From positions 1 to 35,531 of the forward strand of contig CALULA010000020.1 of assembly GCA_944321365.1 (NCBI GenBank): a stretch of DNA of 35,531 bases. Direction: 5' to 3'. The stretch comes from an uncultured Paraprevotella sp. Its GTDB lineage: Bacteria > Bacteroidota > Bacteroidia > Bacteroidales > Bacteroidaceae. The notes below the pieces were generated by a model. It was given only the letters and a program-made list of their open reading frames with translations. It had not been told where the DNA came from and did not search any database. Below, piece by piece: positions 1 through 8,063 of this stretch (position 1 is its first letter; each line of letters starts with the position of its first letter). A program made the position numbers and the translations under genes.

Positions 1-2
1 GC

Positions 3-44
3 AAAAGAGCTAAATATTTGACTTACAAATACTTAGCTCTTTTT
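3..44 (-). terminator. Terminator of tRNA-Leu
   Basis: An inverted repeat of about 18 bp with one wobble pair (left arm 3-20, right arm 26-43) and a 5-nt loop lies directly after the 3' end of the minus-strand tRNA-Leu. Its ends are A/T rich in both directions, so it could stop transcription on either strand. Seen directly; the function is inferred from position and shape. Confidence 0.8.
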
Positions 45-48
45 CTAG

Positions 49-130
49 TACCCAGACCCGGGGTCGAACCGGGATGGGTTGCCCCACTGGTGTTTGAGAC
101 CAGCGCGTCTACCGATTCCGCCATCTGGGC
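49..130 (-). tRNA. tRNA-Leu (anticodon CAA)
   Basis: On the minus strand the sequence folds as a class II tRNA. The acceptor stem is GCCCAGA / TCTGGGT, closed by a terminal G-U pair, with discriminator A. The anticodon stem CTGGT/ACCAG encloses loop CTCAAAC, giving anticodon CAA, which reads UUG. A long variable arm is present, as expected for leucine tRNA, and the T arm contains GGTTCGACCC. The 3' CCA is not encoded and must be added after transcription. A promoter lies just upstream and a hairpin terminator just downstream, so the gene looks like a single transcription unit. Confidence 0.95.
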
Positions 131-152
131 GCTTTTCTTATGATTGCGCTTG

Positions 153-183
153 CAAAGGTAGGCGTTTATTTTGAATCAACAAA
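153..183 (-). promoter_or_regulatory. sigma-ABfr-type promoter for tRNA-Leu
   Basis: On the minus strand a -33 element TTTG (180-183) and a -7 element TACCTTTG (153-160) are separated by exactly 19 bp. This matches the Bacteroidetes primary-sigma consensus. The predicted start is about 15 nt before the tRNA 5' end. Confidence 0.85.
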
Positions 184-395
184 ATTTTGGCCGGATTTTC
201 TTTGTCCTTTTGTGGATGTTTTCTGAATGGGTGGCGATTTTTTTGGCCTTTATACGGTGTGTGGTTAGGCAAAGAGTAAAGAGGACGGTAAGTGAAAGTG
301 ATGTTCTGAAGCCTTGAAAGTGTTTGATTTGTGATTGTAAGTATGACATAACTTAATGATTCTTTTGTTCTTGTTCGCATTTTGTCGATGTAAGT

Positions 396-427
396 CTTGG
401 GGCTATGAAGTTTTTTTATTAGGTTTG
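396..427 (+). promoter_or_regulatory. Probable promoter of the nitroreductase gene
   Basis: A -7 element TAGGTTTG is at 420-427, with a weak -33 element (CTTG, 396-399) 20 bp upstream. It would give a leader of about 20 nt before the start at 454. The rest of 131-453 holds the tRNA-Leu promoter and no gene I can support. Confidence 0.6.
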
Positions 428-453
428 CAAGGAATACTTATAAAAGAAAAGCG

Positions 454-1128
454 ATGAAGACTTTGAAGCATTTTATTTTAGGATTGTGTGTGTGCGGTAC
501 GGCTGTGGCAGGTGCATCTTTATTGACAGCCTGCGGTTCTGCCGGGCAGAAAGGTACCGTGCAGGCTGTTGATAGCACGGAAACAGCGGATAAGAATGTA
601 GTGATAGAGACAATTATGGCGCGTCGCAGTATCCGTAAATATAAAGATCAGCCGGTGGAACGCGAGAAGTTGGAAAAGGTTGTAAATTGTGGCATCAATG
701 CACCGAGCGGGATGAATCGTCAGCCATGGCAGGTGCGTGTTGTTGATGACGAAGATTACATTAATGGAGTGACGGAGATTTATAAGCAAAAAAATCCGAT
801 GGTAGTCGGAGAAGAAGGCTTTAAGAATATGTTCCGCAATGCACCGGCTGTTATATTTATTGCTTCGCCTAAGGACGGGAGCGGGCAGTTGGATTGCGGA
901 TTATTGGGAGAGAATATGATTTTGGCGGCTCAGTCGTTAGGATTAGGTACTTGTTGTCTGGGTGGTCCGGTACGTTTCATGATGGATAATGAGGAAGCTG
1001 CACCTTACATTGAACGTTTGCAGCTGCCGGAAGATTATACTTTATTATACGCTATTGCTATTGGTTATCCGGATGAATCTCCGGAAGCTAAACCAAGAGA
1101 AGCCGGAAAGGTACAGTTTGTGAAGTGA
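454..1128 (+). CDS. Nitroreductase-family lipoprotein
   Basis: This is a 224-aa protein of the FMN-dependent nitroreductase fold (NADPH-dependent reduction of nitro compounds, quinones or similar acceptors). After the leader, residues ~50-75 carry the family hallmark RRSIRKY and then the segment APSGMNRQPW, both expected to contact FMN phosphate and ring. A Gly-rich GLGTCCLGG stretch near residue 165 fits the rest of the flavin site. The N-terminus is a lipoprotein signal with lipobox LLTAC and lipidated Cys27. The enzyme is therefore predicted to sit in the envelope rather than the cytoplasm, where most nitroreductases work. It stands alone with its own promoter and a hairpin behind it. Substrate cannot be told from sequence. 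Confidence 0.88.
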   Translation: MKTLKHFILGLCVCGTAVAGASLLTACGSAGQKGTVQAVDSTETADKNVVIETIMARRSIRKYKDQPVEREKLEKVVNCGINAPSGMNRQPWQVRVVDDEDYINGVTEIYKQKNPMVVGEEGFKNMFRNAPAVIFIASPKDGSGQLDCGLLGENMILAAQSLGLGTCCLGGPVRFMMDNEEAAPYIERLQLPEDYTLLYAIAIGYPDESPEAKPREAGKVQFVK

Positions 1129-1129
1129 T

Positions 1130-1172
1130 ATCGCATTCAGTATCGTGCTGTGATATAGTTTTTTTTCTGTTA
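1130..1172 (+). terminator. Possible terminator after the nitroreductase gene
   Basis: A short stem of about 8 bp (ATATCGCA with TGTGATAT, one G-U pair) is followed within two bases by a run of eight T. The stem is weak, but its position directly after the stop codon fits an intrinsic terminator. Confidence 0.5.
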
Positions 1173-1718
1173 ATAGGAAGACGGATATTTTCTTTTGCGG
1201 GAGTGATGTGGAACGTAAAAAGGTTCATAAGAGCCTGTTGCATTGGGCATCTTCTAAACTGAGTTGAAAGAATGCGCGGCAGATTGATTCGTAGTGTTCG
1301 AGTGGAAAGTTGAATGTATGCCGGGTGTTTTTGTGTGGCCATCTCCTTTTCGTTCTGGGCTGTGACTATAGAATGTCTTTTAGAAGAGAGAAGCTGTGGC
1401 GGTTCTTTTTATTTAGGTTAAGAGACATGCAAGAGAAAATATCCGTCTTTTGTTTGGCCGTAATAAAGGATTGTTGCATGTTCTTTTTGCAGAAGGTACA
1501 AAAGCAGTGAGGATTTTGAAGGGCAGGGTGGGCATTTTAATGGAAATAACGGTGCCGTAAGTCATAGAGTGGCAGGGTGTTATGTAGGCAGAGAAATGAC
1601 ATGGCTCCCTTCTTTTATATTTCAAAAGCGTTTATTTAAGTGATTTTAAAGCTCGTTTTTCGGATTTGTCCTTGAAAAGGGTTAACTTAGCAACTGTTTA
1701 AGAACAACGTGAGAGTGT
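1173..1718. other. Gap of about 550 bp without a recognisable gene
   Basis: I see no convincing coding frame, RNA gene or repeat. The short open frames here have odd composition (Cys, Phe and Arg rich) and resemble no family I know. No clear TTTG/TAnnTTTG pair could be placed for the next gene; TAACTTAG at about 1683-1690 is only a partial -7 match. Confidence 0.5.
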
Positions 1719-2804
1719 ATGGATATAAAAGATTCGAACTATTGTGTGATTTTAGCCGGTGGAATTGGTAGTCGTTTATGGCCCGTCAGTCGTAAGGAGT
1801 TGCCCAAACAGTTTCTTGACTGGTTCGGAAGCGGGCACACGCTGTTGCAGCAGACGTATGATCGTTTCCGGAAAATCATAGCTCCTGACCATATCTTTAT
1901 TGTCACGAATGAACAGTATGCTGACATCGTCGGTGAGCAGTTGCCGGATGTTTCTGCCAATAGAATACTGAAAGAACCCATCCGTCGCAACACATTGCCC
2001 AGTGTTGCTTGGGCTACCACTTGTATCAGACGGCTTTGTCCACAGGGCAATGTGATTGTTTCGCCTGCTGACCAGTTGATTCTGGAAGAAAATAATTTTG
2101 ATACAGATGTGCTTAAGGGATTAGACTTCGTCGGTCATTCTGACTGCTTGCTGACCATGGGCGTGAAGCCTACTCGTCCGGATACGGGATATGGTTATAT
2201 TCAGGCTCATGAACAGATGGAGGAGGGGGTGTTTGCCAGGGTGAAGTCGTTTACGGAGAAACCTGCAATCGAGTTTGCCCGTGTGTTCATGGAAAGTGGT
2301 GAGTTTTACTGGAATACGGGTCTTTATTTGTACAATGTACGTACGATGATGAAGGCTATTCACGATTTGGTTCCAGACTATCGGGATAGTCTGACGGAGG
2401 CTATCGACGCGATGAAGGAGGACGATTTTTGTCATGTTCCGGCTCATTTTGATACTTTGCCGAACTTGTCGTTGGATTATAGCATATTGGAGAAGAGTGA
2501 GAATGTGTATGTTCAGGTTTGTGACTTTGGATGGGCTGATTTAGGATCGTGGTGTTCTTTGCATAATGATACTCGTCGTGACAAACAGGACAACGTATTG
2601 CTGAATACTGAGGCCCTGCTTTATAACAGTGAAGGCAATGTGGTTTGCCTTCCTAAAGGTCGTATAGCTGTTATTGACGGCCTGAAGGGATTCGTCGTTG
2701 CTGAGAAAGGTAATGTGTTGATGATCTGCCCGAAAGATGACAGTGCTGCTTTACGTCGTATGATGACAGACGCTCAGATGAAGTTGGGCGAAGAGTTCAT
2801 TTGA
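1719..2804 (+). CDS. manC: Mannose-1-phosphate guanylyltransferase
   Basis: This 361-aa enzyme makes GDP-mannose from GTP and mannose-1-phosphate, the precursor of GDP-mannose and GDP-fucose used in capsule and glycoprotein synthesis. The N-terminus (residues ~8-35) has the nucleotidyltransferase signature GGIGSRLWPVSR followed by LPKQFL. FTEKP near residue 180 and DFGWADLGSW near residue 270 are further conserved motifs of the GDP-mannose pyrophosphorylase group. The length matches the short single-function form, without the phosphomannose isomerase domain of bifunctional homologues. It appears monocistronic and ends at a strong hairpin shared with the converging HIT gene. The symbol is by family; rfbM or cpsB are also in use. 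Confidence 0.92.
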   Translation: MDIKDSNYCVILAGGIGSRLWPVSRKELPKQFLDWFGSGHTLLQQTYDRFRKIIAPDHIFIVTNEQYADIVGEQLPDVSANRILKEPIRRNTLPSVAWATTCIRRLCPQGNVIVSPADQLILEENNFDTDVLKGLDFVGHSDCLLTMGVKPTRPDTGYGYIQAHEQMEEGVFARVKSFTEKPAIEFARVFMESGEFYWNTGLYLYNVRTMMKAIHDLVPDYRDSLTEAIDAMKEDDFCHVPAHFDTLPNLSLDYSILEKSENVYVQVCDFGWADLGSWCSLHNDTRRDKQDNVLLNTEALLYNSEGNVVCLPKGRIAVIDGLKGFVVAEKGNVLMICPKDDSAALRRMMTDAQMKLGEEFI

Positions 2805-2883
2805 CGAGTTCCTTATGCAGATTCTGTTCCCGGATCGGGTTTAATTGGTCTGTAAAGAGCAGAAATTACTTATATAAAGCAGA

Positions 2884-2924
2884 AGCCGGGAGGCAGAAAT
2901 ACGTTTCATTTCTGTCTCCCGGCT
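2884..2924. terminator. Bidirectional terminator between manC and the HIT gene
   Basis: A 16-bp stem with one G-U pair (2884-2899 with 2909-2924) and a 9-nt loop lies between two converging genes, 80 bp after the manC stop and 20 bp after the HIT stop. The U-tracts are poor, but stem strength and position favour termination. Confidence 0.75.
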
Positions 2925-2943
2925 CCTGCTATAAAGAAAATGT

Positions 2944-3351
2944 TCAGGCTTTTTCGTTTTCGTAATTTTCCCGGATGGCTTTTGCAATGGCCTGAAATTC
3001 TTCGTCTGTAAAAGTTAATTTGGGGTTGTTGAAATTCATGTCCTTTTCGCTTTGCATCGGAATCAGGTGAATGTGTGCGTGTGGCACTTCAAGTCCCAGT
3101 ATAGCTTGTCCCACTTTGATGCAGGGAAAGGCTTTTTTGATGGCGATGGCCACGTGTTTGGCAAAAACCTGCATGGCGCCGATTTCTTCGTCTGTCAGAT
3201 CGAAGATGTAGTCCACTTCCCGTTTAGGGATGACCAATGTGTGTCCTTTTACTAACGGATTGATATCAAGGAACGCGTAGAAGTGTTCGTTTTCTGCGCA
3301 TTTGTAGCTGGGAATCTCTCCTGCGGCAATTTTACTGAAGATAGTAGCCAT
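2944..3351 (-). CDS. HIT family nucleotide hydrolase
   Basis: A 135-aa HIT (histidine triad) protein of the HINT/Fhit-like branch, which hydrolyses nucleoside phosphoramidates or dinucleoside polyphosphates through a covalent His-AMP intermediate. The triad is at H91-A-H93-I-H95 followed by LIP; the N-terminal IFSKIAAGEIPSY and the central GHTLVIPKR are also typical. I start it at the ATG at 3351. It has an AAGGAAA Shine-Dalgarno at the right distance, while the in-frame TTG at 3369 would overlap the greA stop. It lies 10 bp after greA, so the two form an operon and HIT translation probably depends on the greA message. The physiological substrate is unknown. Confidence 0.9.
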   Translation of the reverse strand: MATIFSKIAAGEIPSYKCAENEHFYAFLDINPLVKGHTLVIPKREVDYIFDLTDEEIGAMQVFAKHVAIAIKKAFPCIKVGQAILGLEVPHAHIHLIPMQSEKDMNFNNPKLTFTDEEFQAIAKAIRENYENEKA

Positions 3352-3361
3352 AATTGTTTCC

Positions 3362-3829
3362 TTATTCAAATGAGATGTTCGTAATTTCCAGTTGAATGGT
3401 TCCGTGTGGAATCTTGATTTCCACTACGTCGCCTACTTTTTTGCCCAATAGTCCCTGTGCGATGGGAGTCTGTACGGAGATTTTGCCTTCTTTCAGGTTT
3501 GCTTCTGTTTCCGAAACGATAGTATAGGCCATTTTCATACCGTTTTTTACATTTTTCATTTCCACTTTTGACAGAATCTGTACGGTATCGGCTTTCAGCT
3601 TTGACGTGTCGATGATTTTGGCATCGCCGATGATGGCTTTCAGTTGGTTGATTTTCATTTCCAACATCGCCTGATGTTCTTTGGCGGCGTCGTACTCCGA
3701 ATTCTCGCTCAGATCTCCTTTGTCGCGTGCTTCAGCAATGGCAGCAGAGGCTGCCGGACGCTGAACGGTTTCCATTTCTTTTAGTTGGGCTACCAGTTTG
3801 TCGTAGCCCTCTTGTGACATATAAGCCAT
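3362..3829 (-). CDS. greA: Transcription elongation factor GreA
   Basis: A 155-aa GreA, close to the usual ~158. GreA enters the RNA polymerase secondary channel and stimulates cleavage of backtracked RNA, releasing stalled complexes. Residues 1-75 form the coiled coil; its tip is the conserved DLSENSEYDAAKE, whose acidic residues position the catalytic magnesium. The rest is the C-terminal FKBP-like domain, with the conserved SVQTPIAQGLLGKKVGD segment. The start has a very strong Shine-Dalgarno (GGAGG, 3835-3839). The gene leads an operon with the HIT protein and has its own promoter about 110 bp upstream. The leader between promoter and gene contains a terminator-like hairpin. Confidence 0.96.
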   Translation of the reverse strand: MAYMSQEGYDKLVAQLKEMETVQRPAASAAIAEARDKGDLSENSEYDAAKEHQAMLEMKINQLKAIIGDAKIIDTSKLKADTVQILSKVEMKNVKNGMKMAYTIVSETEANLKEGKISVQTPIAQGLLGKKVGDVVEIKIPHGTIQLEITNISFE

Positions 3830-3865
3830 AATAATCCTCCTTAATATATGCGTTTTTACTCGAAA

Positions 3866-3904
3866 AAGGTAAAAAACAAAAGAATTCCGGCTGCACAGCC
3901 GGAA
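3866..3904 (-). terminator. Terminator-like hairpin and U-tract in the greA leader
   Basis: On the minus strand a GC-rich perfect 8-bp stem (TTCCGGCT / AGCCGGAA, 3885-3892 and 3897-3904) with a tetraloop is followed by TTCTTTTGTTTTTT. This is a textbook intrinsic terminator. It could end the transcript of the upstream lipoprotein gene. However, it also lies downstream of a very good promoter (3937-3967) and upstream of greA, so most greA transcripts would have to read through it. Confidence 0.8.
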
Positions 3905-3936
3905 CCCTTTTGCCTTTCTTTTTCCTTGTCTCGCTG

Positions 3937-3967
3937 CAAAGTTAAGCTTTAAAATCTGAAATACAAA
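3937..3967 (-). promoter_or_regulatory. sigma-ABfr-type promoter for greA-HIT
   Basis: On the minus strand TTTG (3964-3967) and TAACTTTG (3937-3944) are separated by exactly 19 bp, a perfect match to the consensus. The expected start near 3930 gives a leader of about 100 nt, with the hairpin at roughly +26 to +45. Confidence 0.85.
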
Positions 3968-4004
3968 AATTTTTTGTGTTTTCTTTTTCAGTATGTTGCA
4001 GTTC

Positions 4005-5162
4005 CTATTCCTCGCATAGGGCTTTTATACTTTTTTCGAGATCTTCTATTTGCTCGTCGCGTGCCACGAGATTTCCTTGCTTGTCTATAAGGAAATAGGT
4101 CGGCAGACGCCGCACTTGATACATGTTTATGTAGCTGGACGACTCGCCTGATGCATCATAAACGCATATCCATGGCAGATGCTCGCAGGCCGTTTTCCAG
4201 TAATGTTCGTCCGGGTCGATGGAGATTTGATAGATCTCAAGCCCTTTGGATGAATATTTGTTGTAGAGTTGCCGCATCTGCATGATGCGTTCCTTCGACT
4301 GTGGCAGCGAGTAGGCCGTGAAGTCCAGCAGCACCACTTTGTTTTTGATGGCGGACAGTCGTTGTGTCCGACCTTCAATATCGGGCAGTTCGATGTCGAT
4401 AATGCCAGATGTGATGATTTTAGACTGGTCGATGGCGTCCCAACTTGCAGGAGTGGGGCGTTTGGTGTTCCGCATTCCCCGCAGGGCTATGTTGCATAGG
4501 TTTTCCGTACGCTCCGTTCCCGGATAACGTGTCTCCCATGCTGTTGCTACGGCTCCCACGAATTTGACGTCTTCCGGATCGTTCACGGGGTTGAATATCA
4601 GCCGTTCTCCTACAGTCTGAAACAGGGCGAAATAAGCGTATGCGGCGGCAGGGTCTTTCAAGATGTAATTGTATTTGATATCCTCTTTATAGTGTGCAAT
4701 GTGCTCTTCAATGAGGCGGTCTTGTTCGCCGATGGTCAGTTGCGTGTTGCTCAGTATGTCCGACAAGGTCTGTTGCAGACGGATTTGCTTTTTGCTTAAC
4801 TCTTTGATTGTTTTGCAGTCGTCAGAGCCTTCCACTGTATATTCAGTATCCATTGTCGGCAAATCGGCTTTGACCTGCAAGGTTTCTGTAGAGTCGACAG
4901 CCAGGTTTATGATTTGCTTCCCGATGCGCAATCTGTAAAATTCCGGGTTGAGAGGGCGCGTGCCGTGAAATCTGAAGCCGCCGTCTCTGTCCAGTCGCGC
5001 AGAGTCCGTGGCCTGGATACCGTTTAAGGTTATGGCTTCAAGATACAGCATTTTGCCTGCGGCAGATGAGATGTTTCCGTTGATTTCAAACTGTTCTCCT
5101 TGTTCATCGCAGGCTGTCAGCAGTATCAGGCTGGAGAAAATCGTGCATAATATTTTTTTCAT
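4005..5162 (-). CDS. Lipoprotein with DUF4369-like domain and degenerate thioredoxin fold
   Basis: A 385-aa lipoprotein (lipobox LLTAC, Cys18) built like the TlpA/AhpC-type envelope proteins common in Bacteroidetes. Residues ~25-110 form a beta-rich DUF4369-like domain (FEINGNISSAAGKMLYLE), a helical middle follows, and residues ~265-385 are a thioredoxin-like domain. The catalytic site is lost: where active homologues have WCGPC, this protein has YSLPQ, so both cysteines are replaced and only the proline is kept. The cis-proline segment RRLPTYFLID is intact. It is therefore unlikely to be a thiol oxidoreductase and more likely a binding or structural protein. It appears to be transcribed alone; a TATCTTTG -7 element is at 5215-5222. 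Confidence 0.82.
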   Translation of the reverse strand: MKKILCTIFSSLILLTACDEQGEQFEINGNISSAAGKMLYLEAITLNGIQATDSARLDRDGGFRFHGTRPLNPEFYRLRIGKQIINLAVDSTETLQVKADLPTMDTEYTVEGSDDCKTIKELSKKQIRLQQTLSDILSNTQLTIGEQDRLIEEHIAHYKEDIKYNYILKDPAAAYAYFALFQTVGERLIFNPVNDPEDVKFVGAVATAWETRYPGTERTENLCNIALRGMRNTKRPTPASWDAIDQSKIITSGIIDIELPDIEGRTQRLSAIKNKVVLLDFTAYSLPQSKERIMQMRQLYNKYSSKGLEIYQISIDPDEHYWKTACEHLPWICVYDASGESSSYINMYQVRRLPTYFLIDKQGNLVARDEQIEDLEKSIKALCEE

Positions 5163-5214
5163 GCGTCTTTCTGTTTGGTTTATATTTGGGATAAGGCCTT
5201 TTGCTTTTCATCTG

Positions 5215-5222
5215 CAAAGATA
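5215..5222 (-). promoter_or_regulatory. -7 element for the degenerate thioredoxin lipoprotein
   Basis: TATCTTTG on the minus strand, 52 bp before the start codon, matches TAnnTTTG. No TTTG is found at the right distance upstream, so only half of the promoter is supported. Confidence 0.5.
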
Positions 5223-5305
5223 GGGCCTTTGAGGCGTTTGTCGGATGATGACCGGCTGTTTTTTGCCGAAAAAAAGGCCGACGTTGATTTTTTGCTGCTT
5301 TAAAA

Positions 5306-5336
5306 CCTGATTTTTCAATATTTATATGTAAATTTG
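5306..5336 (+). promoter_or_regulatory. Probable pnp promoter
   Basis: A -7 element TAAATTTG is at 5329-5336, 34 bp before the pnp start. The -33 position (CCTG, 5306-5309, 19 bp spacing) matches only in its last two bases. Confidence 0.55.
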
Positions 5337-5370
5337 CCCGATTTATTGACGAAACATTTTAAGAAACCCA

Positions 5371-7590
5371 ATGAACGTAATTAAGAAAACAGTCGAATTG
5401 CCTGATGGAAGAACCATCAGCATCGAGACCGGGAAATTGGCCAAACAAGCCGATGGAGCTGTGATGCTTACTATGGGCAACACTATGCTCTTGGCCACTG
5501 TCTGTGCCGCCAAAGATGCCGTTCCCGGAACAGATTTCATGCCTTTGCAGGTGGAGTACAGAGAAAAATTCGCCGCTGCCGGGCGTTTTCCGGGAGGATT
5601 CACCAAGCGGGAAGGCAAGGCGTCGGACAATGAAATCCTGACTTGCCGTCTGGTGGACCGTGCATTGCGCCCGCTTTTCCCAAGCAATTATCATGCAGAG
5701 GTCTATGTTAATGTGATTTTGTATTCTGCTGATGGCGTGGATATGCCGGATGCATTGGCCGGATTTGCCGCGTCTGCCGCCCTGTCGGTTTCTGATATAC
5801 CTTTTGAAGGCCCTATATCGGAAGTGCGTGTGGCGCGTGTCAATGGTGAATATATTGTCGACCCCACTTTCGCCCAGTTGGAAGAGGCTGACATGGACAT
5901 CATGGTGGGAGCCACGGAAGAAAACATCATGATGGTTGAGGGCGAGATGAAGGAAGTCTCCGAGCAGGATCTTCTCAATGCCTTGAAGGTGGCTCACGAA
6001 GCCATTAAGCCCATGTGCCGTCTGCAGAAAGAACTGGAAAAGGAGACGGGCAAGGACGTGAAACGTGAGTATTGTCATGAAGTGAATGACGAAGACTTGC
6101 GTGAGGAAGTGAAGAAAGCCTGCTATGACGAAGCTTACCGCATTGCCGCCGAAGGGAATCGCGACAAGCACGCACGCGAGGATGCCTTCATGGAAATACG
6201 GGAGAACTTCAAGTTGCAGTATGCAGAGGCCCATGCCGAGCTTTCGGAGGACGATCTGGCCGAGAAGAACGCTATGATCGACCGTTACTATCACGACGTG
6301 GAGCGCGACGCCATGCGCCGTTGCGTGCTGGACGAGGGCAAACGTCTGGATGGGCGTTCTACGACCGATATTCGTCCGATATGGTGTGAGGTGAGTCCGT
6401 TGCCTATGCCTCATGGTTCGGCTATTTTCACTCGCGGAGAGACACAGTCGCTTTCCACCTGTACGCTGGGTACGAAGATGGATGAGAAGACGGTCGATGA
6501 TGTGCTCGACCAGAGCAAGATGCGTTTCCTGTTGCATTACAACTTCCCGCCCTTCTCCACCGGCGAGGCTAAGGCGCAGCGCGGTGTAGGGCGTCGTGAG
6601 ATCGGTCACGGTCATCTGGCCTGGCGCGGTCTGAAGGGACAGATTCCCGAAGATTTCCCCTATACGGTGCGTGTGGTTTCCGACATTCTGGAGTCCAACG
6701 GATCTTCTTCCATGGCCACGGTCTGCGCCGGAACGCTGGCATTGATGGATGCCGGTGTGCCGATGAAAAAGCCTGTGAGCGGTATTGCCATGGGATTGAT
6801 TAAGAATCCCGGCGAGGAAAAATATGCCGTGCTGTCCGATATCCTTGGCGACGAGGACCATTTGGGCGACATGGACTTCAAGACAACCGGAACCATCGAT
6901 GGTCTGACTGCCACACAGATGGATATCAAGTGCGACGGTCTGAGCTATGAGATTCTGGAGAAGGCGCTGATGCAGGCTAAGGCCGGTCGTGAATACATCT
7001 TGGGTAAACTGACGGAATGTATGCCTGCTCCGCGCGCCGAGCTGAAGCCGCAAGTGCCGCGCATTGTTCAGATTACCATTCCGAAAGAATTCATCGGGGC
7101 CGTGATCGGTCCGGGCGGAAAGATCATCCAGGGCATTCAGGAGGAAACCGGTGCTGTGATTGCCATAGAAGAAACGGATGGCGTGGGCGTCGTGCAGGTA
7201 AGTGGTGCCAACAAGGACGTGATAGATGCCGCCCTGTCCAAGATAAAAGCCATCGTTGCTGTGCCTGAAGTCGGTGAAGTCTATGACGGTGTGATCCGCA
7301 GTGTGATGCCTTACGGGGCGTTTGTGGAGTTCATGCCGGGCCGTGACGGGCTGCTCCATATTTCCGAGATCGACTGGAAGCGTCTGGAAACAGTGGAAGA
7401 GGCAGGCCTGAAAGAAGGCGATCATGTGAAGGTGAAGCTGATGGAGATTGACGAGAAGACCGGCAAGTTTAAACTGTCTCGCCGCGTGTTGATCGAAAAA
7501 CCAGAGGGGTATGTAGAGCGTCCCGCACGTCGTGAACGTCCTGCGCGTGGAGAGCGTCGCGAGCACCGTCCGCATCACGATGAGCCATAA
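5371..7590 (+). CDS. pnp: Polyribonucleotide nucleotidyltransferase (PNPase)
   Basis: A 739-aa PNPase, a trimeric 3'-5' phosphorolytic exoribonuclease that releases nucleoside diphosphates in mRNA decay. Domains in order: first RNase PH-like domain (~12-145), all-helical linker (~150-240), second catalytic RNase PH domain (~320-550), KH domain (~568-625, GxxG loop as IGPGGK) and S1 domain (~635-705). The catalytic core [12 protein letters not shown] is intact; Asp496, Asp502 and Lys504 correspond to Asp486, Asp492 and Lys494 of E. coli. The C-terminal tail is short and basic, rich in Arg, Pro and His, a feature often seen in Bacteroidetes RNA-binding proteins. It is monocistronic, with its own promoter and a terminator right behind. 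Confidence 0.98.
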   Translation: MNVIKKTVELPDGRTISIETGKLAKQADGAVMLTMGNTMLLATVCAAKDAVPGTDFMPLQVEYREKFAAAGRFPGGFTKREGKASDNEILTCRLVDRALRPLFPSNYHAEVYVNVILYSADGVDMPDALAGFAASAALSVSDIPFEGPISEVRVARVNGEYIVDPTFAQLEEADMDIMVGATEENIMMVEGEMKEVSEQDLLNALKVAHEAIKPMCRLQKELEKETGKDVKREYCHEVNDEDLREEVKKACYDEAYRIAAEGNRDKHAREDAFMEIRENFKLQYAEAHAELSEDDLAEKNAMIDRYYHDVERDAMRRCVLDEGKRLDGRSTTDIRPIWCEVSPLPMPHGSAIFTRGETQSLSTCTLGTKMDEKTVDDVLDQSKMRFLLHYNFPPFSTGEAKAQRGVGRREIGHGHLAWRGLKGQIPEDFPYTVRVVSDILESNGSSSMATVCAGTLALMDAGVPMKKPVSGIAMGLIKNPGEEKYAVLSDILGDEDHLGDMDFKTTGTIDGLTATQMDIKCDGLSYEILEKALMQAKAGREYILGKLTECMPAPRAELKPQVPRIVQITIPKEFIGAVIGPGGKIIQGIQEETGAVIAIEETDGVGVVQVSGANKDVIDAALSKIKAIVAVPEVGEVYDGVIRSVMPYGAFVEFMPGRDGLLHISEIDWKRLETVEEAGLKEGDHVKVKLMEIDEKTGKFKLSRRVLIEKPEGYVERPARRERPARGERREHRPHHDEP

Positions 7591-7616
7591 TTTGTTTCAT
7601 CAATAAGTTAAAAAGG

Positions 7617-7659
7617 CAAAGGATCAGGTACAAAGGTGACCGGGTCCTTTGTTTTTTTT
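7617..7659 (+). terminator. Terminator of pnp
   Basis: The stem CAAAGGA / TCCTTTG, with an inner GGT/ACC pairing, ends in a run of eight T beginning at 7652. It lies 27 bp after the pnp stop codon. Confidence 0.85.
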
Positions 7660-7990
7660 GTGCCGTTTCGGGGCAGCTGTTTTTATTTGCCGGACGCTTC
7701 GGGAGAATTTCTTGCGGAAAGCGGCCGGCGGTCTTGCGCAAGAAATGTTCCGGTCTTGCGCAAAGCCAGCTGCTGTGTCCTGCATGAGGGAGATGCGGCG
7801 GTCTGTGGATGGCGCGGCGTGCGGTGCACGGCCACGGTGATGAGTAAAGGTGACGGTGGCGGTTTTTGCTTGCGGGCCGCAGGCGGAATCTCCTGTTTCA
7901 TGTATTGCCCGGAAATTCTGTGCGTGTTTTCTTGTTCCGGAAGTTTTGTGGGTGTGGGCACGTATGGATTTAAACGTGATTTTTAGTTAA
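7660..7990. other. Gap of about 330 bp without a recognisable gene
   Basis: This stretch between the pnp terminator and the repressor promoter has open frames on both strands, but they are Cys, Arg and Ser rich and resemble nothing I know. I see no RNA gene or repeat apart from the regulatory region that starts at 7993. Confidence 0.5.
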
Positions 7991-7992
7991 AA

Positions 7993-8022
7993 TGGCGGAA
8001 AGGTTTGGAAGTTTGGCGGAAA
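7993..8022 (+). promoter_or_regulatory. Direct repeat TGGCGGAAA, candidate operator of the BlaI-like repressor
   Basis: TGGCGGAAA occurs at 7993-8001 and again at 8014-8022, 21 bp apart, which is two helical turns. The copies cover the -33 element and the spacer of the operon promoter, a natural place for autorepression. The repeat is seen directly; binding by the repressor is inferred. Confidence 0.5.
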
Positions 8023-8035
8023 AGCACCATCTTTG
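8004..8035 (+). promoter_or_regulatory. Promoter of the blaI-like / M56 / lipoprotein operon
   Basis: TTTG (8004-8007), 20 bp, then CATCTTTG (8028-8035): one mismatch from the -7 consensus. The predicted leader is about 20 nt before the start at 8064. Confidence 0.65.
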
Positions 8036-8063
8036 CCATGTAAACTAAAAGAAACGTTGAATT

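Noticed and set aside
138..380. An 80-codon minus-strand frame beside tRNA-Leu
   Set aside because: It overlaps the tRNA-Leu promoter, has a low-complexity Lys/Asn/Pro-rich composition and resembles no known protein.
1310..1510. A 66-codon plus-strand frame between the nitroreductase and manC genes
   Set aside because: It is Cys/Phe/Arg-rich with no ribosome-binding site, promoter or family resemblance; probably a chance frame.
5359..7578. A 739-codon open frame antisense to pnp
   Set aside because: It mirrors the pnp frame in GC-rich DNA, is rich in His, Arg and Leu as antisense frames are, and has no recognisable domain. PNPase on the plus strand is certain.
7636..7986. A 116-codon frame between pnp and the repressor gene
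   Set aside because: It begins inside the pnp terminator and runs nearly to the repressor promoter; its composition is unlike neighbouring genes.
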